In this document: positions 32,747 through 42,187 of the stretch, one piece after another
Numbering within the stretch: position 1 is the first letter of the stretch
Layout: each line of letters starts with the position of its first letter
Origin: Pseudomonas sp. 8O
GTDB taxonomy: Bacteria > Pseudomonadota > Gammaproteobacteria > Pseudomonadales > Pseudomonadaceae
Direction of reading: 5' to 3'
NCBI RefSeq assembly: GCF_902506495.1
Contig: NZ_LR733265.1
Location: 950,587 to 1,014,586 of the forward strand
Length of the DNA: 64,000 nt
The notes under the pieces: model-generated
The model's database searches: none
Seen by the model: the letters and a program-made list of their open reading frames with translations, nothing else
What the model was told of the DNA's origin: nothing
Program-made: the position numbers and the translations under genes

Positions 32747-33139
32747 ATGGATTTCATTGCACGCAATTTCAGATGGCTGATGTTGCTATCAGGCGTTCTC
32801 ACGGCGACTCTGTTCTACGGCCTGTTCGCCCCGCAGGAGGCGCTGCATTCGATGTTCGGGGCATCCTTCGATGGGCAGTTGCAATCCTTGGTCGTTCGCA
32901 GTTGGTCGGCGCTGGTCGGGTTGATGGGCGTGCTGCTGATCTATGGCGCGCTGAGCCCGAAGCATCGGGTTCTCTGCGCCGTCATTGCCGCGCTGAGCAA
33001 GGCCATCTTCGTGTCGCTGCTGCTGATCCATGGCCAGGATTACCTGAGCAAGGCCGCGCCCGCCATCGCCCTGGATCTGCTGGTGATCGCCTTTACCCTG
33101 CTGTTCCTGCTGGCCGTGCAAAAGCGGCGCAGCGCTTGA
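32747..33139 (+). CDS. Hypothetical membrane protein
   Basis: 130 aa, four hydrophobic segments (about 9-27, 47-66, 73-93, 103-123) with short polar loops. Composition returns to the high-GC style of the chromosome, marking the end of the integron. Ten bases before the next gene of similar size and type, so probably co-transcribed. No family recognised. Confidence 0.8.
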   Translation: MDFIARNFRWLMLLSGVLTATLFYGLFAPQEALHSMFGASFDGQLQSLVVRSWSALVGLMGVLLIYGALSPKHRVLCAVIAALSKAIFVSLLLIHGQDYLSKAAPAIALDLLVIAFTLLFLLAVQKRRSA

Positions 33140-33149
33140 GGCGAGCCCC

Positions 33150-33566
33150 ATGAAAATGATCAGGCATATCCTCTGGCTGGACTGCATGGCCGCTGCGAGC
33201 GCGGGCGTGGTGGTTCTGTTGCTGGCCCCCTGGTTGAGCGGCTGGTATGCCCTGCCCCGCGAGCTGCTGAGCTTCATCGGCGCAGTCAATATCGCCTACG
33301 CCTGCTTTTCCTTTTCGCTGGCGATTCGTGTGCGGCGCGCCGAAGCGCTGATCAAGCTGCTGGCAGTGGCCAACGGATTCTGGGCGCTGGCATGCCTTGG
33401 CATCGCGGCGACCTTTGCCCCGGTCATGACGCTAGCGGGGCTTTGCCATGTGCTCGGCGAGGCTGCATTCGTCGCAGGCCTGGGCATGCTGGAGTGGAAA
33501 TGGCGCAGGCAACTGCTGGTGGCTGGCGAACAGGGCGTTTCGACTCAGCCTGTAGCGGACCAATAG
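33150..33566 (+). CDS. Hypothetical membrane protein
   Basis: 138 aa with four hydrophobic helices (about 9-28, 41-58, 66-87, 91-110) and a basic WKWRRQ turn after the last. Similar in layout to the preceding protein and probably in one operon with it. Function unknown. Confidence 0.8.
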   Translation: MKMIRHILWLDCMAAASAGVVVLLLAPWLSGWYALPRELLSFIGAVNIAYACFSFSLAIRVRRAEALIKLLAVANGFWALACLGIAATFAPVMTLAGLCHVLGEAAFVAGLGMLEWKWRRQLLVAGEQGVSTQPVADQ

Positions 33567-33622
33567 CCGTCACAGGTATTCAGGCGAAGGTCCGGCGATG
33601 GCCGCTCAGGCCATCATCAGCC

Positions 33623-35503
33623 CTATTCGTCAGCGCTGTGAAAACGGTTCTTGCCCGCGTGCTTGGCCGCGTACATGGCCTGGTCCGCACGTTTGAGCAG
33701 GTCCTGGCCGTCTTCGGCGTGCAGCGGAAACAGAGCGGCGCCCACGCTCGCCGATATCCGCACCATGCTGCCGTCCAGATCGAATGGCTTGGCCAGTACA
33801 TCCAGCACCTTGAGCGCCACCGTTTCGCAATCCTGACTGCCGTGCAGATTGGCCAGGACGATGCCGAACTCATCACCGCCGAAGCGTGCGACCGTGTCGG
33901 TGCTGCGCACACAACCTTCGAGTCGTCTGGCGGCCATCTGCAGCAGGCTATCGCCGGCCGCATGACCGTGGCGATCGTTGATTTCCTTGAATCCATCCAG
34001 GTCGATATAGAGCACGGCGCACAGCTGCTGCTGGTCGCGCACGGACTCCAGCGCCTGGTCGAGCCGCTGGTGGAACCTGACGCGGTTGGCCAACCCGGTG
34101 AGGGCGTCATGCTCGGCGTCATGACAAAGGCGCGCTTCCAGGTGCTTGCGCTCGGTGATGTCCTGCGTGACCAACACCAGGAACTCCGGGTGACCCTGGC
34201 GATTGCGGACGACGCTCGAGGCCTCGCATACCCAGATCAGCGAGCCATCCTCACGCCGATAGGTTTTCTCGATTTCCGGGGAAAGCGCACGAGCCTCGCT
34301 GACCAGTTGCTCACTCAGAAAGCTGCGGGCGGCGGCAGCTACTTCGGCGTCGCTCAGGTCGAAAATGTTGGCGCCTTGCAGCGCCTCGGGCGGGCGCCCC
34401 AGCATGCGCGCGAATTTCTCGTTGACCCGCAGTATCCGACCCTCGGGGCTGATGTGGGCGATACCCATGGCCGCCTGGTGAAAGGTGGCGCGAAACAGCG
34501 CTTCGCTGCCTTGCAGGGCATCGGTGGCCGCACGTTGGCGAACCAGCATCAGCGCCAGCAGGCCAACGAACAGCATGACCACCAGGGTGACGCCGACTGC
34601 GGCCATCAGGTAGGTGGAGCGCCGCTGCAAGGTCGTGCCCATCTCCTCGTCATAGGCGGTGGCCACGGTAATCATCAGTGGATAACCGGTCATGGTGCGG
34701 TAGCTGACGATACGGGCGACGCCATCGAGCGCCTCGCCACTGTCGTGGAAATCATCGGCGCCGTGCAGCTTTTGCCGCTGGAACCAGGCCAGCGACTCGG
34801 CACCCAGGCCAAATTCGCTGCGTGCGCCGATCTTGCGCGCCCGTATCACGCCGTCGAGGCCGGCGAGTTCCAAAAGCCCTTGCGGACCCAGATCGACCTG
34901 CTGGAAGAAGCGCGTGACGTCCTCTGGACGGACGGCCATCACCACGACGCCGGCGAAGCTGCCATCATCGCGCTCGATACGCAGCGACAGGGGGATCAAC
35001 CAACGCCCGGAAACCCGCCCGAGTACCGGCTGATTGATGAACAGATGATCGATACGAGCATCGCGCTGCGCCGTGAAGAACTCGCGGTCGGCGTAGTTGA
35101 CCGGGCCGGTGTTCTGGCTGCTGCTGACGATATCGCCCTGCTCGTCCACCACGCTGACGATGGTGAACATCTCCTCGCGGATTACGCCCTCCTCGACCCA
35201 GCGGCGCAGGTCGATGGCCTTGCCCTGCCGGCGGTACTGCTCGCGCACGAAAGCCGCCACCTGCTCGGCCGCCTTCAGCGCGCGGAACACCTGCTGCTCG
35301 AAAGCGATGGCCAGACTGGAGTTGGCTTCCATTTCCGCGGCCAGCGCCTGCTCACGCTCGAAGGCGATGCGTTGCAGGGTAATCAGCCAGACAACGGCAA
35401 CGAATACGCTCGCCAGAACGATCAGCAGGTTCAAGGGCGTTGCGATTCGAGGGCGTCGAGCGACGGCGTCATGCGCGTCAATCGGCGTGCTGGGCGGGGT
35501 CAT
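33623..35503 (-). CDS. Sensor diguanylate cyclase (Cache-PAS-GGDEF)
   Basis: 626 aa from ATG 35503 (GGAG nine to twelve bases upstream; a GTG eight codons earlier is less likely). First membrane helix at about 26-46, a periplasmic Cache-type sensing region to about 290, a second helix (LMAAVGVTLVVMLFVGLLAL), a PAS domain (about 335-450; GRILRVNEKFARMLGRPPEA) and a C-terminal GGDEF domain with GGDEF at 542-546. The RxxD inhibitory site (RSTD) is five residues upstream, so product inhibition is expected. Makes cyclic di-GMP. Confidence 0.93.
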   Translation of the reverse strand: MTPPSTPIDAHDAVARRPRIATPLNLLIVLASVFVAVVWLITLQRIAFEREQALAAEMEANSSLAIAFEQQVFRALKAAEQVAAFVREQYRRQGKAIDLRRWVEEGVIREEMFTIVSVVDEQGDIVSSSQNTGPVNYADREFFTAQRDARIDHLFINQPVLGRVSGRWLIPLSLRIERDDGSFAGVVVMAVRPEDVTRFFQQVDLGPQGLLELAGLDGVIRARKIGARSEFGLGAESLAWFQRQKLHGADDFHDSGEALDGVARIVSYRTMTGYPLMITVATAYDEEMGTTLQRRSTYLMAAVGVTLVVMLFVGLLALMLVRQRAATDALQGSEALFRATFHQAAMGIAHISPEGRILRVNEKFARMLGRPPEALQGANIFDLSDAEVAAAARSFLSEQLVSEARALSPEIEKTYRREDGSLIWVCEASSVVRNRQGHPEFLVLVTQDITERKHLEARLCHDAEHDALTGLANRVRFHQRLDQALESVRDQQQLCAVLYIDLDGFKEINDRHGHAAGDSLLQMAARRLEGCVRSTDTVARFGGDEFGIVLANLHGSQDCETVALKVLDVLAKPFDLDGSMVRISASVGAALFPLHAEDGQDLLKRADQAMYAAKHAGKNRFHSADE

Positions 35504-35792
35504 CGCCTTGTTCTCCAAGCCTTTCACGGGCGGGCTGTTTTCTAGCTGTTGGGGCCAGGGTCTGTTGCTCTTTGGTTCAGCGTCGCGGGGCGTGATCCAT
35601 CGCCTTGCGTTGAATCATAGGCATTGTTGCGCCACTGTGCTGCCATCATGCGGTAATGGGTTTTGCCCGAAAATCGAGCTTGCGGCAGACTGACGACCGA
35701 CACGGCACCTCAGCCACATCACTTCGAGCCGAGCGGTATCCGCACGGCTCCTGCTCAATTTCTTCGACAACCGCCTGCCTTCGAGGCCCGCC

Positions 35793-36635
35793 TTGGAAAC
35801 CACGGTCTTTCTCGCCGTCATCGCCGCCGCTGCCCTGCATGCCGGCTGGAACGCTCTGCTCAAGATTGGTCTGGATCGCTTCCTCACCGCCACGCTGATT
35901 CAGATCGGTGCCGGCCTGGTGGCGCTCTGCGCCCTGCCGCTGGTGGCGCTGCCACAAGCCTCGGCCTGGCCGTGGATCGCGCTGTCGGCGCTGCTGCACA
36001 TCGGCTACAACTTCTTTCTCGCCCGCGCCTACCAGTACGGCGACCTGGGCCAGGTCTACCCGATTGCGCGGGGCAGCTCGCCGCTGATGGTCGCCCTGCT
36101 CTCGCTGCTGCTGTTGCATGACGGGCTCAGCGCCCTGCAGTTGCTGGGTTTGCTGGTTCTGGTGCTGGGCATCTGGCTGATGGCGCTGCGCGGCGGGCAG
36201 CACAAGGCACCGCAAGGGGCGATGCTGGGCTGTGCGTTGATGACGGCGCTGTTCATCGCCGGCTACACCCTCAGCGATGCCATGGGCGCTCGCAGCAATG
36301 GCGATGCACTGAGTTATTCGCTATGGCTGTTTACCGTCAACGGCGTAGTGATGGCGGCGGTATTGGCCATCAGCCGTGGGCCGCGCGCCTTCCTGCAGCT
36401 GGGCCCGCACTGGCGTGGCGGACTGGCCGGCGGGGCGATGTCGATGGCGGCCTACACCATCGTCATCTGGGCCATGACTCAGGCGCCGGTGGCATTGGTT
36501 TCGGCCCTGCGCGAGACCAGCGTGGTGTTCGCCGTGCTGCTGGGGGTGGTGCTGCTCAAGGAAAGATTACGACCGATTCGCCTCGTGGCGTGTGCGGTGA
36601 TCGCGGCGGGTGTGGTGGTGATGAAGTTGGCGTGA
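35793..36635 (+). CDS. DMT/EamA-family transporter
   Basis: 280 aa, ten hydrophobic helices, in two EamA halves (LHAGWNALLKIGLDRFLTAT; MTQAPVALVSALRETSVVFA). Substrate unknown; family members export amino acids or metabolites. The likely start is TTG 35793 with GAGG nine bases upstream; no in-frame ATG would keep helix 1. Confidence 0.9.
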   Translation: METTVFLAVIAAAALHAGWNALLKIGLDRFLTATLIQIGAGLVALCALPLVALPQASAWPWIALSALLHIGYNFFLARAYQYGDLGQVYPIARGSSPLMVALLSLLLLHDGLSALQLLGLLVLVLGIWLMALRGGQHKAPQGAMLGCALMTALFIAGYTLSDAMGARSNGDALSYSLWLFTVNGVVMAAVLAISRGPRAFLQLGPHWRGGLAGGAMSMAAYTIVIWAMTQAPVALVSALRETSVVFAVLLGVVLLKERLRPIRLVACAVIAAGVVVMKLA

Positions 36636-36994
36636 GGGATTCGCGGTGCAGCAAGTGGATTGCGAAATCACAACTTGGTGGGCTGAAGCGGATCGCCGCC
36701 CGGCCCACCCTAAAACTGAAGCGCAGTGCTGTTTGCCCATCCGGCACAGGTCGTAGGAGCCGGCAATCGCCCCGAGAGCTGACTCGGTATTCCATTCGGG
36801 AACCCCAGACCCGCTTTGCAGTTCTGTTGATCAACGGGTGCTGAATCGTTGACCGTTTTTTCGTCACACGCTGCCTGCATGCTGGCCGGGCTGACCGTCT
36901 GGACGCACGAGTTTTTTGCCCGCCAGACGCGGCTTGCGGCACACTAGCGCCCTTCCCGAGCCACCGCTCGTTTTGCCATACAAGCAGAGTCCGT
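36636..36994. other. Upstream region of plsB
   Basis: 359 bases. A palindromic unit GGTGGGCTGAAGCGGATCGC with partner GCCGCCCGGCCCACC is at 36679-36712. The rest is unstructured to my eye and should hold the plsB promoter. No gene. Confidence 0.5.
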
Positions 36995-39478
36995 ATGACC
37001 CGTTCCCCCTTCCGCCGCCTCGTCTTCGGATCGTTGCGCCGCCTGCTGTACCTCTGGGTACGCTCGGAAACCATCAACCAGTCCGCGTTCACCCTCAAGC
37101 TCGACCGCAGCAAGCCGGTGTTCTACGTGCTGCAGCAGCCGTCGGTGAGTGACCTGGCAGTGGTCGACCGCGAGTGCACCAAGGCCGGCCTGCCGCGCCC
37201 GGTGCTGCCGGTAGCGGTCGGGGAACACATCGAGCCCGCCGCCTTTTTCTACCTGACGCCGGAGCCGGACTGGTTCGGCCGCCAGGACAAGCGCGGCATT
37301 TCGCCGACCCTCGATCGCGTGGTCACCGCCCTCAGCCAGCATGCCGTGGATGACGCACAGATCGTCCCGGTCAGCGTGTTCTGGGGCCAGTCGCCGGACC
37401 GCGAAACCAGCCCGTGGAAACTGCTGTTCGCCGATAGTTGGGCGGTGACCGGGCGCCTGCGCCGACTGGTGAGCATCCTGATTCTCGGGCGCAAGACGCG
37501 CGTGCAGTTCTCCACGCCGATTCACCTGCGCGAGCTGGTCGAGCAGGACAAGGGCCAGGAGCGCACGCTGCGCATGGTGCACCGCATCCTGCGCGTGCAC
37601 TTCCGCAACCAGAAGGCCGCTGTGATCGGCCCGGACGTGTCGCACCGGCGCAACCTGGTCAAGGGCCTGGTGCATGACCCGATGGTGCGCCAGGCGATTG
37701 CCGAGGAAGCCGAGCGCGAGAAGATCAGCCTGGAGAAAGCCGAAGCCCAGGCGCTGCGCTACGGCAACGAGATCGCCTCGGACTACACCTACACGGTGAT
37801 CCGCTTCCTCGAGCTGGTGCTTTCCTGGTTCTGGAACAAGATCTACGACGGCATCAAGGTGCACAACGTCGAAGGCGTGCGCGACATCGCCCAGGGCCAT
37901 GAGGTGATCTACGTGCCCTGCCACCGCAGCCACATCGACTACCTGCTGCTGTCCTACCTGCTGTTTCGCAATGGCCTGACGCCGCCGCACATCGCCGCCG
38001 GCATCAACCTCAACATGCCGGTGATCGGCGGCCTGCTGCGCCGTGGCGGCGCCTTCTTCATGCGCCGTACCTTCAAGGGCAACCCGCTGTATACGGCGGT
38101 GTTCAACGAATACCTGCACACCCTGTTCAGCAAGGGTTTCCCGGTCGAGTACTTCGTCGAGGGCGGCCGCTCGCGTACCGGGCGCATGCTGCGGCCGAAG
38201 ACCGGCATGCTGGCCATCACCCTGCGCAGCTTCCTGCGCTCGCATCGCCTGCCCATCGTTTTCGTGCCGGTGTACATCGGCTACGAGCGCGTGCTGGAAG
38301 GCCGCACCTACCTGGGCGAGCTGCGTGGCGCAAGCAAGAAGAAGGAGTCGATCTTCGACCTGTTCAAGGTGCTCGGCGCACTCAAGCAGCGCTTCGGCCA
38401 GGTCTCGGTGAACTTCGGCGAGCCGATCAAGCTGGCGGAGTTCCTCGACCAGCAGCAGCCCGGCTGGCGTGAGCAGGAGCTGGGCCCGCAGTACCGCCCG
38501 GCCTGGCTCAACGACACCACCAACCGCCTGGGCGAGCGCGTGGCGCGCCACCTCAACGAAGCGGCGTCGATCAACCCGGTCAACCTGGTGGCCCTGGCGC
38601 TGCTGTCCACCAGCAAGCTGGCCCTGGACGACCGCGCCCTGGCCCGTGTGCTCGACCTGTACCTGGCCCTGCTGCGTGCGGTGCCCTACTCGCCACACAC
38701 CACCCTGCCGGAAGGCGACGGTGCAGCGCTGATCGAGCACGTCAAGGGCATGGACCTGCTGGCCGAACAGAAGGATGCGCTGGGCAAGATTCTCTATCTG
38801 GACGAGCAGAACGCCGTCCTGATGACCTACTACCGCAACAACGTGCTGCACATCTTCGCCCTGCCGGCGCTGCTGGCGAGTTTCTTCCAGAGCAGCGCGC
38901 GGATCAGCCGCGAGCAGATCCTGCGCTACGCCGGCGCGCTGTATCCCTACCTGCAATCCGAGCTGTTCATCCGCTGGGAACAGAGCGAGCTGGAAGGCGT
39001 GATCGACCAGTGGCTGACGGCATTCGTCGAGCAGGGCCTGCTCAAGGTCGAGGGCGATGTGTACGTACGCCCGGCGCCCAGCTCGCGCCAGTTCGTGCTG
39101 CTGACCTTGCTGTCGCGCTCCGTGGCGCAGACCCTGCAGCGCTTCTACATGGCCATCGCCCTGCTGCTCAACGCCGGGCAGAACGCGATCAGCGCCGAGG
39201 AGCTGGAAGACCTGTGCACGGTCATGGCCCAGCGCCTGTCGATCCTGCATGGCCTGAACGCGCCGGAGTTCTTCGACAAGAGCCTGTTCCGTCACTTCAT
39301 CCAGAGCCTGCTGGATCAGGGCGTGCTGCGCCAGGACGAAGCCGGCAAGCTCAGCCATCACCCGCTGCTCAGCGAACTGGCCGAAGGCGCCGCCAAGCGC
39401 GTGCTGCCGGCGGAGATTCGCCTGTCGATTCGCCAGGTGGCGCTGGATCGCAACGAGGATGAGCCGGCAGCGCCTTGA
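36995..39478 (+). CDS. plsB: Glycerol-3-phosphate 1-O-acyltransferase
   Basis: Inner-membrane enzyme acylating glycerol-3-phosphate at sn-1, the first step of phospholipid synthesis; works upstream of CdsA. 827 aa, normal for PlsB. Acyltransferase motifs: HRSHID (block I, near residue 310), GGAFFMRR (block II), VEGGRSRTGR (block III, near 388) and VPVYIGYERV (block IV). In P. aeruginosa, plsB follows the Gld-type ABC genes; here the integron and other genes separate them. Confidence 0.96.
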   Translation: MTRSPFRRLVFGSLRRLLYLWVRSETINQSAFTLKLDRSKPVFYVLQQPSVSDLAVVDRECTKAGLPRPVLPVAVGEHIEPAAFFYLTPEPDWFGRQDKRGISPTLDRVVTALSQHAVDDAQIVPVSVFWGQSPDRETSPWKLLFADSWAVTGRLRRLVSILILGRKTRVQFSTPIHLRELVEQDKGQERTLRMVHRILRVHFRNQKAAVIGPDVSHRRNLVKGLVHDPMVRQAIAEEAEREKISLEKAEAQALRYGNEIASDYTYTVIRFLELVLSWFWNKIYDGIKVHNVEGVRDIAQGHEVIYVPCHRSHIDYLLLSYLLFRNGLTPPHIAAGINLNMPVIGGLLRRGGAFFMRRTFKGNPLYTAVFNEYLHTLFSKGFPVEYFVEGGRSRTGRMLRPKTGMLAITLRSFLRSHRLPIVFVPVYIGYERVLEGRTYLGELRGASKKKESIFDLFKVLGALKQRFGQVSVNFGEPIKLAEFLDQQQPGWREQELGPQYRPAWLNDTTNRLGERVARHLNEAASINPVNLVALALLSTSKLALDDRALARVLDLYLALLRAVPYSPHTTLPEGDGAALIEHVKGMDLLAEQKDALGKILYLDEQNAVLMTYYRNNVLHIFALPALLASFFQSSARISREQILRYAGALYPYLQSELFIRWEQSELEGVIDQWLTAFVEQGLLKVEGDVYVRPAPSSRQFVLLTLLSRSVAQTLQRFYMAIALLLNAGQNAISAEELEDLCTVMAQRLSILHGLNAPEFFDKSLFRHFIQSLLDQGVLRQDEAGKLSHHPLLSELAEGAAKRVLPAEIRLSIRQVALDRNEDEPAAP

Positions 39479-39832
39479 TCGTAGGGTGTCGGGATCGCCC
39501 AGGCCGTGCGCGCCTTCGAATCGCCGTAGCCACCCCGGTGCGTACGGCGCACCCTACACGTGTCACGTCAGCTCCGTAGGGTGGATGTCGCTCTTTACAT
39601 CCACCATGGCGCAGGATCGATGCAACCAGCCAGGTCGCAAACCGCCCAGGCCGTGCGCACCTTCGAATCGCCGTAGCCGCGGTGCGCACGGCGCACCCTA
39701 CGTGTCACGTCAGCTCCTGGGGTGGATGTCGCTTTTTACATCCACCATGGCGCCGGCTCGAGATCACCAAACGAACCTGTCACGGCTTTGGCAGTCAGTC
39801 GATAGACCACACACCGGCAGGAGGCCCAGGCC
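39479..39832. repeat. Cluster of REP-like repeats
   Basis: 354 bases almost filled by repeats: GTAGGGTG...GCGCACCCTAC units at 39481-39556 and 39640-39701, and GGTGGATGTCGCTCTTTACA-type units at 39579-39606 and 39720-39748. The shared segment CGCCCAGGCCGTGCGC occurs twice, so part of the cluster is a tandem duplication. No gene. Confidence 0.75.
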
Positions 39833-40546
39833 ATGATCGATTCCCTGATGTTGAGCGCTGCACGCATCACCACACTGGCCGCTGGGCAGATACTGACCAA
39901 CGCCAGTGGTTTCTTCTTCCTCCGGGATCAACGGCTGTTCCTCGTCACCAGCCGTCACGTGGTGCTCGACGAGCCGAGCGGCCATCAGCCGGACAGCCTG
40001 CAGATCGAGTTGCATACCGACGCAGACAACCTGGCCAGCACCGTCAGCTTTTCCATCCCGCTGTATGACGGCGAACAGCACCTGTGGCGTCAGGGTATGG
40101 ATGGCGCGGGCGAGATCGACGTGGCGGTGATCGAGCTGGATCAGGCCGCCCTTCCCAACAACGGTGCTTACCAGGCCTTCACCCCGCAGCACCTGCTACA
40201 AGCCGACGAGCATGTGGAGATCGGCTCGACGTTGCTGGTGGTGGGCTTCCCGCTGGGCTTTCAGGACACCCTGCACCGCATGCCGGTGGCGCGTCATGCC
40301 GGGCTGGCGTCGTCCTTCGGTCTGCGTTTCCACGGGCTGGGCTACTTCCTCACCGACGGCCGCACCCATCGCGGCCTGAGCGGCGCGCCTGTGGTCAAGC
40401 GCGCCGGCGTCGAGGGCGAGTTGCCCTGGAAATTGCTCGGCATCCATTCCACGCGCCTGTTGGGCAATCGCGACGAGGATCAGGACGAAGCCCTGGGTCT
40501 GAACTGCACCTGGTATGCCGATATCCTGATGACGCTGACGGAATGA
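39833..40546 (+). CDS. Trypsin-like serine protease domain protein
   Basis: 237 aa. Catalytic triad positions are visible: His 42 (TSRHVVLD), Asp 96 (EIDVAVIELD) and Ser 183 (RGLSGAPVV, the GxSGxP form). No signal peptide and no PDZ domain, so it is not DegP-like; it may be cytosolic or a sensor. The natural substrate is unknown. It is flanked by REP-like clusters on both sides. Confidence 0.85.
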   Translation: MIDSLMLSAARITTLAAGQILTNASGFFFLRDQRLFLVTSRHVVLDEPSGHQPDSLQIELHTDADNLASTVSFSIPLYDGEQHLWRQGMDGAGEIDVAVIELDQAALPNNGAYQAFTPQHLLQADEHVEIGSTLLVVGFPLGFQDTLHRMPVARHAGLASSFGLRFHGLGYFLTDGRTHRGLSGAPVVKRAGVEGELPWKLLGIHSTRLLGNRDEDQDEALGLNCTWYADILMTLTE

Positions 40547-40557
40547 TCACCCTGCCC

Positions 40558-40703
40558 GTAGCCCGGATGTAATCCGGGGGAAGCGCCCGCTACCCAGTCG
40601 CGGCTAAAGCCCCTCCCACAAATGTCCCGCGTCTGTGGGAGGGGCTTCAGCCGCGCCAGCCTTTGCCATGTGTTCGAAAAGCCCCCGGATTCATCCGGGC
40701 TAC
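40558..40703. repeat. Nested REP-like palindromes
   Basis: Outer arms GTAGCCCGGATGTAATCCGG (40558) and CCGGATTCATCCGGGCTAC (40685-40703) enclose inner arms CGCGGCTAAAGCCCCTCCCA (40599) and GTGGGAGGGGCTTCAGCCGC (40634). The whole could fold into one long hairpin. Confidence 0.75.
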
Positions 40704-40722
40704 GCATGGTTTGCGAGCCAAT

Positions 40723-40747
40723 AAAAAAACCCGGCACAAGGCCGGGC
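40723..40747 (-). terminator. Intrinsic terminator after dctM
   Basis: On the minus strand GCCCGGCCTTGTGCCGGGTT is followed by a run of T, 30 bases after the dctM stop. A strong intrinsic terminator. Confidence 0.88.
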
Positions 40748-40776
40748 GCAGAGGTAGACGCGGTAAAGACGGTTAT

Positions 40777-42187
40777 TCAGCTCATCCCCAGCCAGTTCGG
40801 CAGCGCCATGGAAACGGCCGGGATGTAGGTGATCACCATCAGGAAGCTGATCAGCAGCATCAGCCATGGCAGTGCAGCGCGGATCACTGCCGTCAGCGGC
40901 ATGCCCGTGACCGCCGAGGTGACGAACAGGTTCAGCCCCACCGGTGGCGTGATCAGGCCGATCTCCATGTTCACCACCATGATGATGCCCAGGTGGATCG
41001 GGTCGATACCCAGCTGCATGGCGATCGGGAACAGGATCGGCGCCAGGATCAGGATGATCGCCGACGGCTCCATGAAGGCACCGGCGATCAGCAGCACGAT
41101 GTTCACCACCAGCAGGAACTGCCACGGCTGCAGACCCAGATCCACCACCCAGGCAGTGATCTGTTGGCGCCAGGATCAGGATGATCGCCGACGGCTCCAT
41201 GAAGGCACCGGCGATCAGCAGCACGATGTTCACCACCAGCAGGAACTGCCACGGCTGCAGACCCAGATCCACCACCCAGGCAGTGATCTGTTGCGGAATC
41301 TGCTCGGTGGTCAGCACGTGGGCGAAGAGCATGGCGTTGGCAATGATGAACATCAGCATGATGGTCAGCTTGCCGGACTCCAGCAGCACCTTCGGGCACT
41401 CGCGAATGGTCAGGTCCTTGTACACGAACAGGGCGACGAAGCCGGCGTACACCGCCGCCACGGCCGCAGCCTCGGTCGGGGTGAACATGCCGGTGTAGAT
41501 ACCGCCGAGGATGATCACCATCAGCAGCAGGCCCCAGAACGCCTCACGTGCGGCACGCAGCCATTCGCGGAAACTGGCACGCGGCAGGGCCGGCAGCTTC
41601 TTGATGCGCGCGACGATGTAGATCGCGATCATCAGCACCAGGCCCAGCATCACGCCCGGGATCACCCCGGCCATGAACAGCTTGCCCACCGACTGCTCGG
41701 TGGCGGCGGCGTACACCACCATCACGATCGACGGCGGAATCAGGATGCCCAGGGTACCGGCGTTACACACGATGCCGGCGCCGAACGCCTGCGGATAACC
41801 GGAACGCACCATGCCGGCGATGGCGATGGAGCCGACTGCAGCCACGGTAGCCGGCGACGAGCCGGACAGCGCGGCGAACAGCATGCACGCCAGCACCGCA
41901 CCGATGGCCAGGCCGCCACGGATATGGCCGACGCAGGCGTTGGCGAAGTCGATCAGGCGACGCGCCACGCCGCCGGTGGTCATGAACGCACCGGACAAGA
42001 GGAAGAACGGGATCGCCAGCAGGGTGTAGTGCTCGGACGTCTCGAACAGCTTGATCGCCAGCGAACGCACCGAGTCCGGGCTGAACAGCATGATGGTGAT
42101 CGAACCGGCCAGGCCGAGCGACGCGGCGATCGGCACGCCGATGAACATCAGCAGGAACAACAGCAGGAAGAGGAACAGAACGGTCAT
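40777..42187 (-). pseudogene. dctM: TRAP transporter large permease DctM, frameshifted
   Basis: Large membrane subunit of a TRAP transporter for C4-dicarboxylates or related acids. The N-terminal part (MTVLFLFLLLFLLMFIGVPI, GILIPPSIVMVVYAAATEQS) and the C-terminal part (LGIIMVVNMEIGLITPPVGL, ending LPNWLGMS) are both intact but in different frames because of a perfect 127-bp tandem duplication at 41039-41292. Removing one copy gives 1284 bases, or 427 aa, the normal DctM length. As it stands, translation runs out of frame to 40700. Confidence 0.9.
41039..41292. repeat. Perfect 127-bp tandem duplication in dctM
   Basis: Bases 41039-41165 are repeated without a mismatch at 41166-41292; the next base also matches. 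127 is not a multiple of three, so it shifts the reading frame. No mobile element borders it. Confidence 0.93.

Noticed and set aside
33392..35545. 717-codon plus-strand frame opposite the diguanylate cyclase
   Set aside because: The minus-strand gene has recognisable membrane, PAS and GGDEF parts; the plus frame has none.
36944..39361. 805-codon open frame antisense to plsB
   Set aside because: Shadow frame with low-complexity residues (His, Gln, Val, Ala); plsB on the plus strand has all acyltransferase motifs.
39479..39832. Possible CRISPR array
   Set aside because: The repeats are palindromic REP-like units of several families with no regular spacers and no cas genes nearby.
40700..42187. 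495-codon reading of dctM as one intact gene
   Set aside because: After the 127-bp duplication it leaves the DctM frame and reads low-complexity sequence; the true C-terminus is in another frame (40777-41148).
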